In this document: positions 7,534-16,676 of the stretch, piece by piece
Layout of the letters: every line of letters starts with the position of its first letter
Numbering within the stretch: the first letter of the stretch is position 1
DNA from: Amycolatopsis pithecellobii
GTDB taxonomy: Bacteria; Actinomycetota; Actinomycetes; Mycobacteriales; Pseudonocardiaceae
NCBI RefSeq assembly: GCF_009707865.1
Contig: NZ_WMBA01000067.1
Location: 1-43,743 of the forward strand
Length of the DNA stretch: 43,743 nucleotides
Direction of reading: 5' to 3'
Program-made: the position numbers and the translations under genes
The notes under the pieces: generated by a model
Told to the model about the DNA's origin: nothing
Seen by the model: only the letters and a program-made list of their open reading frames with translations
The model's database searches: none

Positions 7534-8016
7534 TCAGCTGCGACTCGCGGCCTTCGCCGGGGTGGTCTCGACCTTCGGCTCCTTCTTGGAGTTCTCCAGC
7601 GCGTCACCGATGTTCGCGGTCAGCTTGGCCTTCGGCTGGCGGCCCGCCTTGTTGTTCGGTTTCGCCGGCTCCTCGGACTGCTGAGGCGGCACCGGGGACT
7701 CGCTGGGCTCGCCGTCCGAGGCTGCCGCCTCCGGCTGGGCTTTTTCCGGCGACTTCGCGGGTTCCGGCACCGCGTCCGGGCGCGTCAACCGCGCCGTCAT
7801 GTAAGCCGCCGTGAACTCGAGTGCACTGCCGTTGAGCAGGTGCACGACGGTTGCGCTCTTGGCGTCCGGGCCCAGCGACTCCACGAGCTGGTCCACGTTG
7901 TCCCGCGCGGCGATGATGCCCGGCGCTCTCCCCTTGAGCGTCTTGCCCTGCCCGGCGACGGTGATCGCCCAGTCGTCGTCCTCCTGGACGTAACTCGCCA
8001 TGATCGGTTCGGCCAT
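7534..8016 (-). CDS. Hypothetical protein with Pro/Glu/Lys-rich tail
   Basis: About 160 residues. Residues 1-75 form a compact region (SYVQEDDDWAITVAGQGKTL, then IIAARDNVDQLVESLG and ATVVHLLNGSALEFTAAY) that loosely recalls the beta-alpha pattern of HicB-like proteins, though I would not assign it. The rest is low-complexity, rich in Pro, Glu, Lys and Ser, and probably disordered. ATG 8016 is chosen because GGAGG lies 5 nt upstream; an in-frame ATG at 8028 is less well placed. A 28-bp palindrome lies about 75 bp upstream. Confidence 0.75.
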   Translation of the reverse strand: MAEPIMASYVQEDDDWAITVAGQGKTLKGRAPGIIAARDNVDQLVESLGPDAKSATVVHLLNGSALEFTAAYMTARLTRPDAVPEPAKSPEKAQPEAAASDGEPSESPVPPQQSEEPAKPNNKAGRQPKAKLTANIGDALENSKKEPKVETTPAKAASRS

Positions 8017-8088
8017 CAGGTCCTCCACCCTGCACCGGCTGCCTGGCTCCGCCAGTGGGACCCAGGCCGCACCGCCTTGTGACGCCGA

Positions 8089-8116
8089 TCGGTTACGCCC
8101 GATCGGGCGTAACCGA
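8089..8116. promoter_or_regulatory. 28-bp perfect palindrome
   Basis: TCGGTTACGCCCGA (8089-8102) is followed directly by its exact reverse complement TCGGGCGTAACCGA (8103-8116). The half-site end is repeated once more as GTAACCG at 8117-8123. It lies upstream of the hypothetical gene starting at 8016 and downstream of the TetR gene stop (8256). A dimeric repressor operator is the likeliest reading; a bidirectional terminator with a GATC loop is possible, but no T tract flanks it. Confidence 0.6.
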
Positions 8117-8255
8117 GTAACCGTTTGCTGAACTCGCGTCGGCGTCTATCGATACCTCAACACGACTCTGGGTTACAAGCAACGGAACCAACTGTGCTCT
8201 GCGTGACTATCGCTTCGCAGATGCACGGATGTCCGCACGAGCGTGTCACCTTCGC

Positions 8256-8849
8256 TTACCCAGTGCGTTCGACAAGACCGCCCCAGAGGACCGCCATGGC
8301 GTAGTCAGTAGCCCGTTCAGGTGTCACCTCGTCGTGCCGTTCGCACCAGATGGCCAGCCGTTCGCAGGCGCCGACGATGATTTCGGCGACCGCTTCCACC
8401 CTTGAGGGGGACCCGAGATCGAGATAGCCGGTCATCAATTTGGCAACCAGATCGGTCTGCTGCCGCCGGGTGGCCTCGATCTCCTCGGAAGCGGATGTAC
8501 CGATCAAGACCATCTCCTGCCGCAGCAGTGACCAGGCTTGCCGCCGCTCGTGGATGTAGACGAAGAACGCCAGCAGCCCGCGGCGAAGCGCGTCCTCGGC
8601 GGAGGTGGCGCCGGTGACCGACTCCTCGGTGGCTTCGCGCAGCTGCGCCCGTGAAGTGGCGATGCAAGCCAGTAGCAGGCCTTCTTTCGAGTTGAAGTAC
8701 TCGTAGAGCATCGGCTTGGACACGCCGACGCGCTCGGCGATCTCGTCCATCGACGCGGCGGCGTACCCGCGCTCCGCGAACACCGCCTCGGCGACCTCGA
8801 TCATCTGCCGCTCGCGCTCGGCCCTGGGCATGCGCTTGCGAGTGCTCAC
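8256..8849 (-). CDS. TetR-family transcriptional regulator
   Basis: About 197 residues. The N-terminal helix-turn-helix reads VFAERGYAAASMDEIAERVG then VSKPMLYEYFNSKEGLL, canonical for TetR repressors. The C-terminal ligand domain is helical, with a Trp near IHERRQAWSLLRQEM. GTG 8849 is proposed because TAGAGT (minus strand, 8857-8862) lies 7 nt upstream, fitting a leaderless transcript with TACTTG as -35; GTG 8858 and ATG 8831 are alternatives. It is divergent from the flavin monooxygenase at 8932 and probably represses both genes through the TACTTcAAGTA palindrome. Confidence 0.88.
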   Translation of the reverse strand: MSTRKRMPRAERERQMIEVAEAVFAERGYAAASMDEIAERVGVSKPMLYEYFNSKEGLLLACIATSRAQLREATEESVTGATSAEDALRRGLLAFFVYIHERRQAWSLLRQEMVLIGTSASEEIEATRRQQTDLVAKLMTGYLDLGSPSRVEAVAEIIVGACERLAIWCERHDEVTPERATDYAMAVLWGGLVERTG

Positions 8850-8870
8850 GGCGAACACTCTATCGAACGT

Positions 8871-8889
8871 AACCTACTTCAAGTAAGGT
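8871..8889. promoter_or_regulatory. Candidate TetR operator
   Basis: TACTTCAAGTA at 8875-8885 is a perfect palindrome around a central C, with outer ACC and GGT giving a longer near-symmetry (8872-8889). It lies between the TetR gene and the monooxygenase and covers the proposed -35 (TACTTG on the minus strand) of the TetR gene. Confidence 0.6.
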
Positions 8890-8931
8890 GGACTCGCGGT
8901 AACACTAAACGAGGAAGTGCGAGGGAGACGG

Positions 8932-10419
8932 ATGGGCGAGCGCACCGAAGCCGAGGTTGTCATCATCGGCACCGGGTTCTCCGGGCTCGGCATGGCGATC
9001 CAGCTGCTCAACCGGGGACACCGGGACTTCGTGATCCTGGAGAAGGCCACCGATGTCGGCGGCACCTGGCGGGACAACACATATCCGGGCTGCGCCTGTG
9101 ACATTCAGTCGCACATGTACTCGTTCTCGTTCGAGCAGAATCCCGAGTGGACGCGGGCATTCTCACCGCAGCAGGAAATCTGGGACTACCTGCGCGGCGT
9201 CGCAGCGAAGTACGACCTGTACTCCCACATCCGCTTCGGTCAGGAAATGACCGGGGCGCGCTGGGACCCGGAGGAACACCGTTGGCTCGTCGCCACGAGG
9301 GGCGGCGACGAGTTCGCGGGCCGGTACCTGGTCAACGGCATCGGTGCCCTGCATCTGCCGCAGATCCCGGAGCTCGAGGGCTTGGAGAACTTCCGCGGTG
9401 AGAAGTTCCACTCGGCCACCTGGAACCACGACTACGACCTGCGCGGCAAGCGGGTCGCGGTCGTGGGCACCGGGGCGAGCGCGATCCAGTTCATCCCGCG
9501 CATCGCCCCCGATGTCGCGAAGCTGACGGTCTTTCAGCGCACGCCGCCGTGGGTGATGCCGAAGCCGGACCACGAGATGCCGGAGTGGACGCGGAAGCTC
9601 TTCCGCAGGGCGCCGGGGTTCCAGCGGGCCTATCGCGACCTGCTCTACTGGATGCTCGAATCGCGGGCGGTCGGCTACAACAACGGTGGCCTGCGGCTGA
9701 TGAAGCTCGCGCAATGGCTCGGCAAGCGGAACATCGAGCGCGGCGTGAAAGATCCGGCCTTGCGTGCGCGGTTGACCCCGGACTACGTGCTCGGGTGCAA
9801 GCGGGTGCTGCTGTCGAACGACTATTACCCGGCGCTGGCGCGGGACAACGTGGACGTGCGCACCGACGGCGTGCGAGAGGTGCGCGAACACAGCATCGTC
9901 GACGGTGCCGGGGTGGAGCACGAGGTCGACACCATCATCTTCGGCACCGGCTTCCACGTCACCGATGCGTTCGAGAATCTCGAAATCATCGGCGCAGGCG
10001 GGCGGAACCTGGCCAAGGATTGGGCGGACGAGGGGATGCGCACCCACCTCGGCATCACCGTGGCGGGCTTCCCGAACCTCTTCTTCCTGCTCGGGCCGAA
10101 CACCGGACTCGGCCACAACTCCGTCGTCTTCATGATCGAGTCGCAGGCGAGGTACGTCGCCGAGGCCATCGAACTGGTCGGGCGGGCAGGGTCGGCGGGG
10201 ATCGCCACACGACCCGAGGTGCAGGAACGGTTCAACGCGGACATGCAGCGCAAGCTCGAAAAGGGCGTATGGACGAGGGGTGGATGTCGCAGCTGGTATC
10301 TCGACGCACAGGGGGTGAACCGGACGCTGTGGCCCGGTTTCACCTGGCGTTACTGGCTGGCGACCCGCAAGGTCGACCCTGCGGACTTCGAACTAATCGG
10401 CACCGCAGATGACAAGTAG
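8932..10419 (+). CDS. Flavin monooxygenase, Baeyer-Villiger type
   Basis: A 495-residue FAD/NADPH monooxygenase. FAD-binding GTGFSG lies at residues 13-18, the NADPH-binding VVGTGASA near 175, and between them the Baeyer-Villiger fingerprint FRGEKFHSATW at 154-164, matching F-x-G-x-x-x-H-x-x-x-W exactly. VGGTWRDNTYPGCACD is also typical. Such enzymes insert oxygen next to ketones; the substrate cannot be told. ATG 8932 has GAGGGAG upstream, and ATG 8917 is less likely. The divergent TetR gene and shared operator suggest ligand-induced expression. A second enzyme of this class is at 31262. Confidence 0.93.
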   Translation: MGERTEAEVVIIGTGFSGLGMAIQLLNRGHRDFVILEKATDVGGTWRDNTYPGCACDIQSHMYSFSFEQNPEWTRAFSPQQEIWDYLRGVAAKYDLYSHIRFGQEMTGARWDPEEHRWLVATRGGDEFAGRYLVNGIGALHLPQIPELEGLENFRGEKFHSATWNHDYDLRGKRVAVVGTGASAIQFIPRIAPDVAKLTVFQRTPPWVMPKPDHEMPEWTRKLFRRAPGFQRAYRDLLYWMLESRAVGYNNGGLRLMKLAQWLGKRNIERGVKDPALRARLTPDYVLGCKRVLLSNDYYPALARDNVDVRTDGVREVREHSIVDGAGVEHEVDTIIFGTGFHVTDAFENLEIIGAGGRNLAKDWADEGMRTHLGITVAGFPNLFFLLGPNTGLGHNSVVFMIESQARYVAEAIELVGRAGSAGIATRPEVQERFNADMQRKLEKGVWTRGGCRSWYLDAQGVNRTLWPGFTWRYWLATRKVDPADFELIGTADDK

Positions 10420-10454
10420 GGCCTGACCATCCACGGGTTCGCGGCCGAACGCGA

Positions 10455-10946
10455 CTAGAGAGCGCTTCCGGCATCCAGCCCGCCTGGCGGGGTCAATCCC
10501 CGCAGCAGCGCGAGCAGTTCCGGCGCGGTCAACCCGCATAATTCGGCCATCCGCTCGACCGCGGCGGGGTCCAGTTGCACTTCCTGCGGAGTGCCCGGCT
10601 GACGGAGCCGGTCCTCGGCCCATCTGCGTAACGGGAGCAGCTCACTGCGGTGATCCGCGACGATCTGGCCGAGATCGAGGCGCACCTTGCCGGGTTCGTC
10701 GGTGAAGACGCGCCGGTGCACACGCGCGAGGAGATCCTGTGGGAGTTCGTCCATCGCCAGACAGAGCTCGACAAGTCGCACCACCGAGCACTGCCGGGTC
10801 CCCAGTTCGTAGGTCGCCAGCGTCTGCAACGAGATATCACTTTGGAGGTGCTGGTTCAGCTCCTTGCGAGTCCACCCTCGCAGCCGCCGAAGTTTCCGGA
10901 GTTCCTCCCCCAGAACTCGCTGATAGAGCTCACTGTCGATGTGCAC
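10455..10946 (-). CDS. XRE-type helix-turn-helix regulator
   Basis: About 163 residues from GTG 10946, which follows GGGGACCAGGA. The helix-turn-helix spans VLGEELRKLRRLRGWTRKEL through ISLQTLATYELGTRQCSVVR, as in the Cro/C1 family. The rest (DLLARVHRRVF, ERMAELCGLTAPELLALLRG) is helical and may dimerise. A longer form from GTG 11018 would add 24 Pro/Gly-rich residues but lacks a clear ribosome binding site. It is convergent with the upstream monooxygenase and may act on the inverted repeat at 11027-11058. The target is unknown. Confidence 0.82.
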   Translation of the reverse strand: MHIDSELYQRVLGEELRKLRRLRGWTRKELNQHLQSDISLQTLATYELGTRQCSVVRLVELCLAMDELPQDLLARVHRRVFTDEPGKVRLDLGQIVADHRSELLPLRRWAEDRLRQPGTPQEVQLDPAAVERMAELCGLTAPELLALLRGLTPPGGLDAGSAL

Positions 10947-11026
10947 TCCTGGTCCCCTGCCCTGCGTCGCGCCGCACCCCTGCGCCGGCACGTCCGGTCG
11001 AACGTCAGTGGTGTCCACGGGTATGT

Positions 11027-11058
11027 AAGTCGCTGAGCGCTCCGCTCTTACGCGACTT
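11027..11058. promoter_or_regulatory. Nested inverted repeat upstream of XRE gene
   Basis: AAGTCGC (11027-11033) is mirrored by GCGACTT (11052-11058), and between them AGCG and CGCT form a second, inner pairing. The site lies immediately upstream of the longest possible XRE reading frame and downstream of the LCP gene stop (11121). It is an operator candidate for autoregulation. Confidence 0.4.
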
Positions 11059-11120
11059 CGACCGAGTTGTTCGCGGATTAGGCCGATTGGGCTAACGGGC
11101 CAAGGTCTGAAAGATGTATG

Positions 11121-12764
11121 TCAGTTAACGCAAGTGATCCCGTCGGCGGTGATCGGTTTGTCATCGGCGTTCGCCGGTGGCGGAGCGCTCGACGACGGCG
11201 CCGGGCCCGCGGCCTGCTGCAATGACTGGCTCGATGACGAGCCCGAGTAGTTGTTGCCGATTACGACGAGTATGTGCCCGGACTGTACCGCTGTGTCCTG
11301 CTGCAATGTCGCCGGCGAGCCAAGCGCATCGGCCACGTTCTGCGCCGCGCCCTGTGCGCCGGCGGGGTAGCGGATCGTCGTCTTGCTGATCTTGGCGGTG
11401 GCGTTCGCGGTGTCCCCCGCGGTGAAACCCTTGCTGGTGAGCGCCTGCGACACGGTGGCGGCGAGCCCGGACTTCGCCGTTCCGTTGTGGACGTCCACAG
11501 TGGTCGACGCGTTGGGACTCGCACTCGGGGGAGCCTGCGTGGGTGGTGCGCCCGGCGGGGTGGTCACGCCCTGGACGAAATTCTTGACCTGGGCCGGATC
11601 GACCTGAATGGCCGTGCCATCGGTGGGGCTGTCGTAGTCGGGGTTGACCACCGGGATCGTCTGGAACTGCAGTTGCCCGCCGCTCAGCCCCTTCATCTGC
11701 TGGGCGAAGCCGAAAATATCCCAACCCTGGTTGAGCACCACGGATTTCTTGATCGCGTCGGTCAGACTGCTGAGCTTGCCGGGATCGGCGAGGGTGCCCG
11801 CAGAGAGCACCTTCTGTGCCATCCCGGCCATGAACACCTGCTGGCGCACGACCCGGTCGAGATCACCGCGCGGCAACCCGTGCCGCTGCCGGACGAACTC
11901 GAGCGCCTCGACACCGGAAATCGTGTGCCGGCCCGCGGTGAACTTCGCCCCCGAATACGGGTCGTTGACGTTCGCCTTGAGACAGACGTCCACGCCGCCG
12001 ATCGCCTGGGTGATATCGGAGAACCCGAGCAGGTTGATCGAGGCGTAGTTGTCGATCGACGATCCGGTGAGCTGCTGGACCGTCGCGATGAGCGTTTTCG
12101 CACCGGCTTGAGCGCTTTTGACCTCGACGTCCTTGGGGTCTGTGTCACCGGAGTCCTGCAACCGCTTGCGCTCGGCCGCCTTCGCCCGCGCGTACGCCGA
12201 GTTGATCTTGTGCTTGCCGTAACCGCCGGGGATGTCGACATACGAGTCGCGCGGCAGCGAGATCGCGACCGCCTTACTCCCGTCGTTCGGGATGTGCACC
12301 ATGATCAGCGTGTCGGTGTTCTCCTCGCCGTCGGAGACCCCGGCCCGCAACTGGTCGAGCAGCTGCTGTGGCAGCGGGTTTCCCTGCGCGTCGGTGCGCG
12401 AGTCCATCCCGACGAGCAGGATGTCGCGCGCCCCGTCCGGCGGCTGGTCGGCGTTGATCACATCGGCCGTGGTGAGCCCGCTGACCAGGCCTTGCATTGC
12501 TGCCCACGCGTACCCCGTCAAGCCCATGACCAGCAGTGACACCAGGCCGACCGCGATCTTCACGCCGTACCGGCGGCGCGGCGGCGGGGGTGCGGGACGG
12601 CGGCGAGGCGGTGGTGGACCTGGGCGGCGGCGTTCTCCGCGCGCGGCCGGGGAACGGGGGCGGCGGACGGGACCCTCATGACGGGCGTCGGCGGGGCGGC
12701 CCGACCGCGGCGCCGGACGCCCACGCGCCCCACGCTCGTTCCGCGGCGGATACTCCACGCCCAC
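11121..12764 (-). CDS. LytR-CpsA-Psr family cell-wall glycopolymer ligase
   Basis: A 547-residue membrane-anchored enzyme. The N-terminal 65 residues are Pro/Arg-rich and cytoplasmic, then one transmembrane helix (VKIAVGLVSLLVMGLTGYAW). The LCP catalytic domain follows: ILLVGMDSRTDAQGN, NTDTLIMVHIP, SLPRDSYVDIPG, INSAYARA and the RQRHGLPRGDLDRVVRQQ stretch with pyrophosphate-binding Arg residues. Near the C terminus is a LytR_C domain (STTVDVHNGTAKSGLA). LCP enzymes attach polyprenyl-linked polymers such as arabinogalactan to peptidoglycan outside the membrane. GTG 12764 has GGGAG just upstream. The Ser/Gln/Ala-rich tail is probably disordered. Confidence 0.93.
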   Translation of the reverse strand: MGVEYPPRNERGARGRPAPRSGRPADARHEGPVRRPRSPAARGERRRPGPPPPRRRPAPPPPRRRYGVKIAVGLVSLLVMGLTGYAWAAMQGLVSGLTTADVINADQPPDGARDILLVGMDSRTDAQGNPLPQQLLDQLRAGVSDGEENTDTLIMVHIPNDGSKAVAISLPRDSYVDIPGGYGKHKINSAYARAKAAERKRLQDSGDTDPKDVEVKSAQAGAKTLIATVQQLTGSSIDNYASINLLGFSDITQAIGGVDVCLKANVNDPYSGAKFTAGRHTISGVEALEFVRQRHGLPRGDLDRVVRQQVFMAGMAQKVLSAGTLADPGKLSSLTDAIKKSVVLNQGWDIFGFAQQMKGLSGGQLQFQTIPVVNPDYDSPTDGTAIQVDPAQVKNFVQGVTTPPGAPPTQAPPSASPNASTTVDVHNGTAKSGLAATVSQALTSKGFTAGDTANATAKISKTTIRYPAGAQGAAQNVADALGSPATLQQDTAVQSGHILVVIGNNYSGSSSSQSLQQAAGPAPSSSAPPPANADDKPITADGITCVN

Positions 12765-12874
12765 GTCTCCCTTCCCCGGCTCGCAGCTCGCCGTCCCCAG
12801 GGACGCCCGACTGTGTCACCCGGTTGCGGTAGCGTCCCATATCGATCAGCGAATGTGGCTCACAACACCCTCAT

Positions 12875-15007
12875 TCAAGTGTTCGTCACCGCCGTTCTGC
12901 CTGGCAAAAGCGTGCTGGCCGCGGCGGCAACGGCGAACAGTGCGGTGAGCCCGTGCACGAGCAAGGTCACCGCGTCCGCGTCGAACCCGTCGGCCACCTC
13001 GAGCAACGGCGGCACGCAGGCCAGCGCGGTCACCACCCACGTGCTCGTCGCCGCGCTGAGCCCGGTGCGGACGGCGTGCAGCAGGAACACCCCGAGCAGC
13101 AACTGGATCAGGTTCTGGATCGGGTCCAGCGGCAGCCCGAGCATCGTTTCGCCGGCGGCGCCGCCGAACTGGGTCAGCGCGAAACCGAACAGCCCGATCG
13201 TCGCGAACCCGGTGCCCAGCGCCGTGGCCGCGTGCGCCAGCCAGCCCGTCGGCGACACCCGCTGCGGCGGAACCGATCCATCGCCATGCCGTTCGAACCA
13301 GAAGAACACGATGACCGCGGGCACCGCCAGCAAGCCCAGCGCCATCAGGGTTTTCGGCCCGGCGAGCCAGGCGAGCGCGTCCGCGGCCCGCGGCGGCAGG
13401 TATACGACCGTCACCAGCAGCAGGACGGCGGCGAGGAACCCCAGGTACAGGCTCATCGGCGCGCGCAGGGCGAACCGGACCACACCGGCAACAACGGGCT
13501 GCGCGGTCAGCCGGTTCAGCGGGCGGGCGAAAAGTCCCAGCAAGGACAACTGCGTCGCGCCGAGCAACAGCACCGCCAGCGCCGGCGCGGCCAGCGCCGG
13601 TGGCGCACCGGAAGCGCCGAGCAGGTTCGGATCCGTGCCGCCGACCGTCGTGAGCAGCACGAGCCCCGCGATTCCGGCCGGCCCGCCGAGGACCAGCAGA
13701 CGGCGATTCGCCAGGCGCCCGAAGGCGAGTTGCTGCGCGAGCAGGGCGAGGCCGAACGCGCCGAGGTAGTGCGGAACCTTTGCACCGAGCCAATTCGCGC
13801 TCAGCTCTGCCAGCACGACCAGCCCGAGCAGGGTGACCGTGGTCGCGACCGCCGCCCGGCGGTGCAGCGCGAGCATGACCGGCGCGGCGACCATCGTCAG
13901 GAGGTAGACACCCAGCAGCCACAACGGATGCAGGGCCACCCGCACGATCGTCGCGTTCGTGCTTGCCGGGATGCCGAGCAGTTCCAGCGCGAGCGGCACG
14001 ACGAGCGTCACCACGACGAAGATCAGCGCGGGCCGCAGCAGCCAGCTCGCCCGGTGTGCGAGGTACTGGCGATAGCCGCCACCGGCGTCGAGCACCGCCT
14101 GCCAGCCCGCCGCGTTCGCCCGGCCACCGGCGAAGAAGAACACCGGGGCCAGCTGCGCGAGCCAGGTGAACGGCCACAACCACGACTCGTCCGCACCAGC
14201 CCATCTGGCCAGCTGGACCACCGACTCGCCGCAGATCATCAGCACCAGGCTCGTAACGCCGAGCGTCACCCAGCTCGAAGCCGGAGGCTGGACCGGTGCG
14301 GCGGGCGTCAGTGGTCGTCGCGCGCGGTCGCGGCGAAGGGACAGCCAGCCGCGCAACCGCAAGACCAGCAGGCACCCGATCACCGCGATGCCGGCGAGCA
14401 TCGGCCCGATCGGATCACCGACGGGCGGACCCCACCGCTGGTGCCAGGAGTTGACCACCAGCCCGGCCGAGTAGAGCGACGCGACGAGCTGGCAGGTACG
14501 AGGGGAGTTCATCGGGTTGACCCGGCACGCGTTGTGCATGTCCGCGGTCAGTCGCGCGTCGAGCGAGGCGCGTACCGAAGGCGGGAGCGGCTGGCCGATC
14601 TTGTCCGCGTACCGCAACAAGTCGTAGCCCAGATCGTGGGCCTTGCACGGCGCGCCATAGTCCCACTTGGTGTTGTCATCACCCCACGGCGTCGAGCAGC
14701 CACCGTCCACATGCACCGCGCGGACGGTGCCGTCGCGGGCGGCCAGCGAACCCGGGACGATGCCGGTCACCTTCGTGAAGTCCGCGGGCAGCAGGCTCAA
14801 CGCGACCGGCTGCGGGCCGGGATGGGTGAGTGCGTCGATCGCGCGCTGCGCCGCGGCGGCCCCGCCGCTCGGCGGGCCCTGCTGGGGCGGGCTGGGCGGC
14901 CGTGACGCGACGAAGCCGAAAGTCAGCAGGGCCAGCGTCAGTGCGAGCAGCCAAGCCGAGTTCGACAGCGGCCGCTTGAGGCGGGAGGCGTCGGCTCGGG
15001 CGATCAT
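12875..15007 (-). CDS. Phospholipase A2-like / acyltransferase-like membrane fusion
   Basis: A 710-residue protein. After an N-terminal hydrophobic segment (LLALTLALLTFGFVA), residues about 50-165 resemble prokaryotic phospholipase A2: GGCSTPWGDD, then CKAHDLGYDLLRYADKIG with the catalytic His-Asp pair, and further cysteines (NACRVN, RTCQLV) for disulfides. The C-terminal about 500 residues form ten or more hydrophobic helices resembling acyltransferase-3-type integral proteins (LAQLAPVFFFAGGRANAA). The PLA2 domain should be extracytoplasmic. ATG 15007 has TGGAG 5 nt upstream. Inference: hydrolysis and acyl transfer on envelope lipids might be coupled. Both halves are weak by eye and unproven. 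Confidence 0.75.
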   Translation of the reverse strand: MIARADASRLKRPLSNSAWLLALTLALLTFGFVASRPPSPPQQGPPSGGAAAAQRAIDALTHPGPQPVALSLLPADFTKVTGIVPGSLAARDGTVRAVHVDGGCSTPWGDDNTKWDYGAPCKAHDLGYDLLRYADKIGQPLPPSVRASLDARLTADMHNACRVNPMNSPRTCQLVASLYSAGLVVNSWHQRWGPPVGDPIGPMLAGIAVIGCLLVLRLRGWLSLRRDRARRPLTPAAPVQPPASSWVTLGVTSLVLMICGESVVQLARWAGADESWLWPFTWLAQLAPVFFFAGGRANAAGWQAVLDAGGGYRQYLAHRASWLLRPALIFVVVTLVVPLALELLGIPASTNATIVRVALHPLWLLGVYLLTMVAAPVMLALHRRAAVATTVTLLGLVVLAELSANWLGAKVPHYLGAFGLALLAQQLAFGRLANRRLLVLGGPAGIAGLVLLTTVGGTDPNLLGASGAPPALAAPALAVLLLGATQLSLLGLFARPLNRLTAQPVVAGVVRFALRAPMSLYLGFLAAVLLLVTVVYLPPRAADALAWLAGPKTLMALGLLAVPAVIVFFWFERHGDGSVPPQRVSPTGWLAHAATALGTGFATIGLFGFALTQFGGAAGETMLGLPLDPIQNLIQLLLGVFLLHAVRTGLSAATSTWVVTALACVPPLLEVADGFDADAVTLLVHGLTALFAVAAAASTLLPGRTAVTNT

Positions 15008-15065
15008 GAACTCCAGACTGGCAGAGACAACGTTTCTCGAACACCGGGGAAACCCCCGGGCGACC

Positions 15066-16493
15066 TTAGTGGGTCGGCTCGGCGCCGCGCTGGGGCCGGT
15101 GCTCGGCAAGCCGGACCTGGTTGCGGCCGCCCTCTTTCGCCTCGTACACAGCGGCGTCCGCGGCCTGCATGAGTTTCTCCAGCGAGTCGCCGTGGTCGGG
15201 GAACACCGCGACGCCGATCGACGCGGTCCGTTTGGACACCGTGATCTGGTCCCCGCGCTTGTCCGTGGTGACGATCCGCAAGTGTTCGACCGCCGAGCGG
15301 ATGCGTTCCGCCGCGCCCGCTGCGGTCGCCTGGTCGGTGTCGGGCAGCAGCACGAGAAATTCCTCGCCGCCGAACCGGCCCACGACATCGCTGGGCCGGG
15401 TCACCTCGTCGAGCAACTGAGCGAGATTGCGCAGCACGTCGTCGCCGGCCGGATGGCCGTAGGTGTCGTTGATCCACTTGAAGAAATCGAGATCGATCAT
15501 CAGGATGCCCAGGTTGTCGTCCGCCTTCGTGGCCCGGGTGAGCGCACGCTCGGCCGACTCGGTCCAGCCGCGCATGTTGAACACCTGCGTCTTCGGATCG
15601 GTGCGCACGTCGTCCTGCAGTTGGTCGAGCTCGGCAAGGCGGTTGAAGACCACCGTCACCACGGCCATGATCGCGACCGCCGGGGGCAGGATCACGAGCA
15701 GGATCGCGGTGACCGCGCCGAGCCCGATCGTGATCGCCTCGAGCAGGTTGTCCGCCCTGCTGCCCAGCACGTTGTGCAGCGTCGGCTTCGCCGCGGCCAG
15801 GCTCAGGATGCTGCCGACGTACAGGATCTGCACGGCTTCGTAGACCAGTGCGACCAGGATGAGTTTGCCGAATTCACCGAAGGAACCGGCCACGGTGAGC
15901 GAACTCCAATGCGCGCCGCCGAGTGCCAGGTAGACCTGGTGCGCCACCGTCGCAGCGAGCATATGAGTGATCGAAGAAAAGACGAAGTTGTGCGCCGGCC
16001 GCCGTGCGACGAACCAGTGCTGGACGCGAATCAGGAGCACCAGAGCAATCGTCAGCGAGCCCGGAAGAATAATCGCCGCGGGAAAGACCCAGACCGCGGT
16101 GAGGTCGATCAGTACCGTGCGAACACGATTTCTCCGACGTTCTTCCTGGCGCCGGGTCATCTGGATGTGGACAGTCGCGCCGGCGGTCAAAATCGCGAAG
16201 CGGAGCAAATCCAGAAGCCCCGGCGGCGGCGTATCCAGGAATACGTTGACGAACCAGGCAATGGCGACGAGCTCGGCCGCGACGAGGAAAGCGATGAATC
16301 GTTTGGGCCGTCGCCACAACGTCCAATATTGCGGTTTGTACGAGCGCCGAGTATTCGAGGAATCACTCGTCGTGTCCGGGGCAGGATGACTTCCCGCGCC
16401 CGGGTTCGGTACTCCCTCGCGCTGCTGACCCGCCGTTATCCCCGTTTGCTTCGGTGGGGCCGGTGATCCGGGCCGCGACGGCGGCGATGACAC
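15066..16493 (-). CDS. Membrane diguanylate cyclase (GGDEF domain)
   Basis: About 475 residues. A Pro/Ser-rich N terminus is followed by six to eight hydrophobic helices and a C-terminal GGDEF domain. The active-site signature is GGEEF (about residues 375-379), preceded by IDLDFFKWINDTYGHPAGDD. An inhibitory I-site RPSD lies exactly five residues before GGEEF, so product inhibition by c-di-GMP is expected. No EAL domain is present. GTG 16493 is chosen because GAGAAGGTG lies just upstream; ATG 16574 would overlap the region feeding the micro-ORF array. It is divergent from that array. Confidence 0.9.
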   Translation of the reverse strand: MSSPPSRPGSPAPPKQTGITAGQQREGVPNPGAGSHPAPDTTSDSSNTRRSYKPQYWTLWRRPKRFIAFLVAAELVAIAWFVNVFLDTPPPGLLDLLRFAILTAGATVHIQMTRRQEERRRNRVRTVLIDLTAVWVFPAAIILPGSLTIALVLLIRVQHWFVARRPAHNFVFSSITHMLAATVAHQVYLALGGAHWSSLTVAGSFGEFGKLILVALVYEAVQILYVGSILSLAAAKPTLHNVLGSRADNLLEAITIGLGAVTAILLVILPPAVAIMAVVTVVFNRLAELDQLQDDVRTDPKTQVFNMRGWTESAERALTRATKADDNLGILMIDLDFFKWINDTYGHPAGDDVLRNLAQLLDEVTRPSDVVGRFGGEEFLVLLPDTDQATAAGAAERIRSAVEHLRIVTTDKRGDQITVSKRTASIGVAVFPDHGDSLEKLMQAADAAVYEAKEGGRNQVRLAEHRPQRGAEPTH

Positions 16494-16676
16494 TGGATCA
16501 CCTTCTCTCGACGGACAGCGTGGTGGCGAGGTAACTTTGCTGTGCCCGGAAGGACGCCGGGTACTTTTGTTCAACAGGTATCATCCCACCGCAAACGACT
16601 CACCGTGGGAGAGGAGATCCCCGTCCACTGTGGTGAGTCGATGCTCGACCACGAGCACCGATCGGAGGTGTTCATC

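Noticed and set aside
12953..14905. 650-residue plus-strand open frame
   Set aside because: It is antisense to the PLA2/acyltransferase gene, with Arg/Gln-rich composition typical of GC shadow frames and no recognisable domain.
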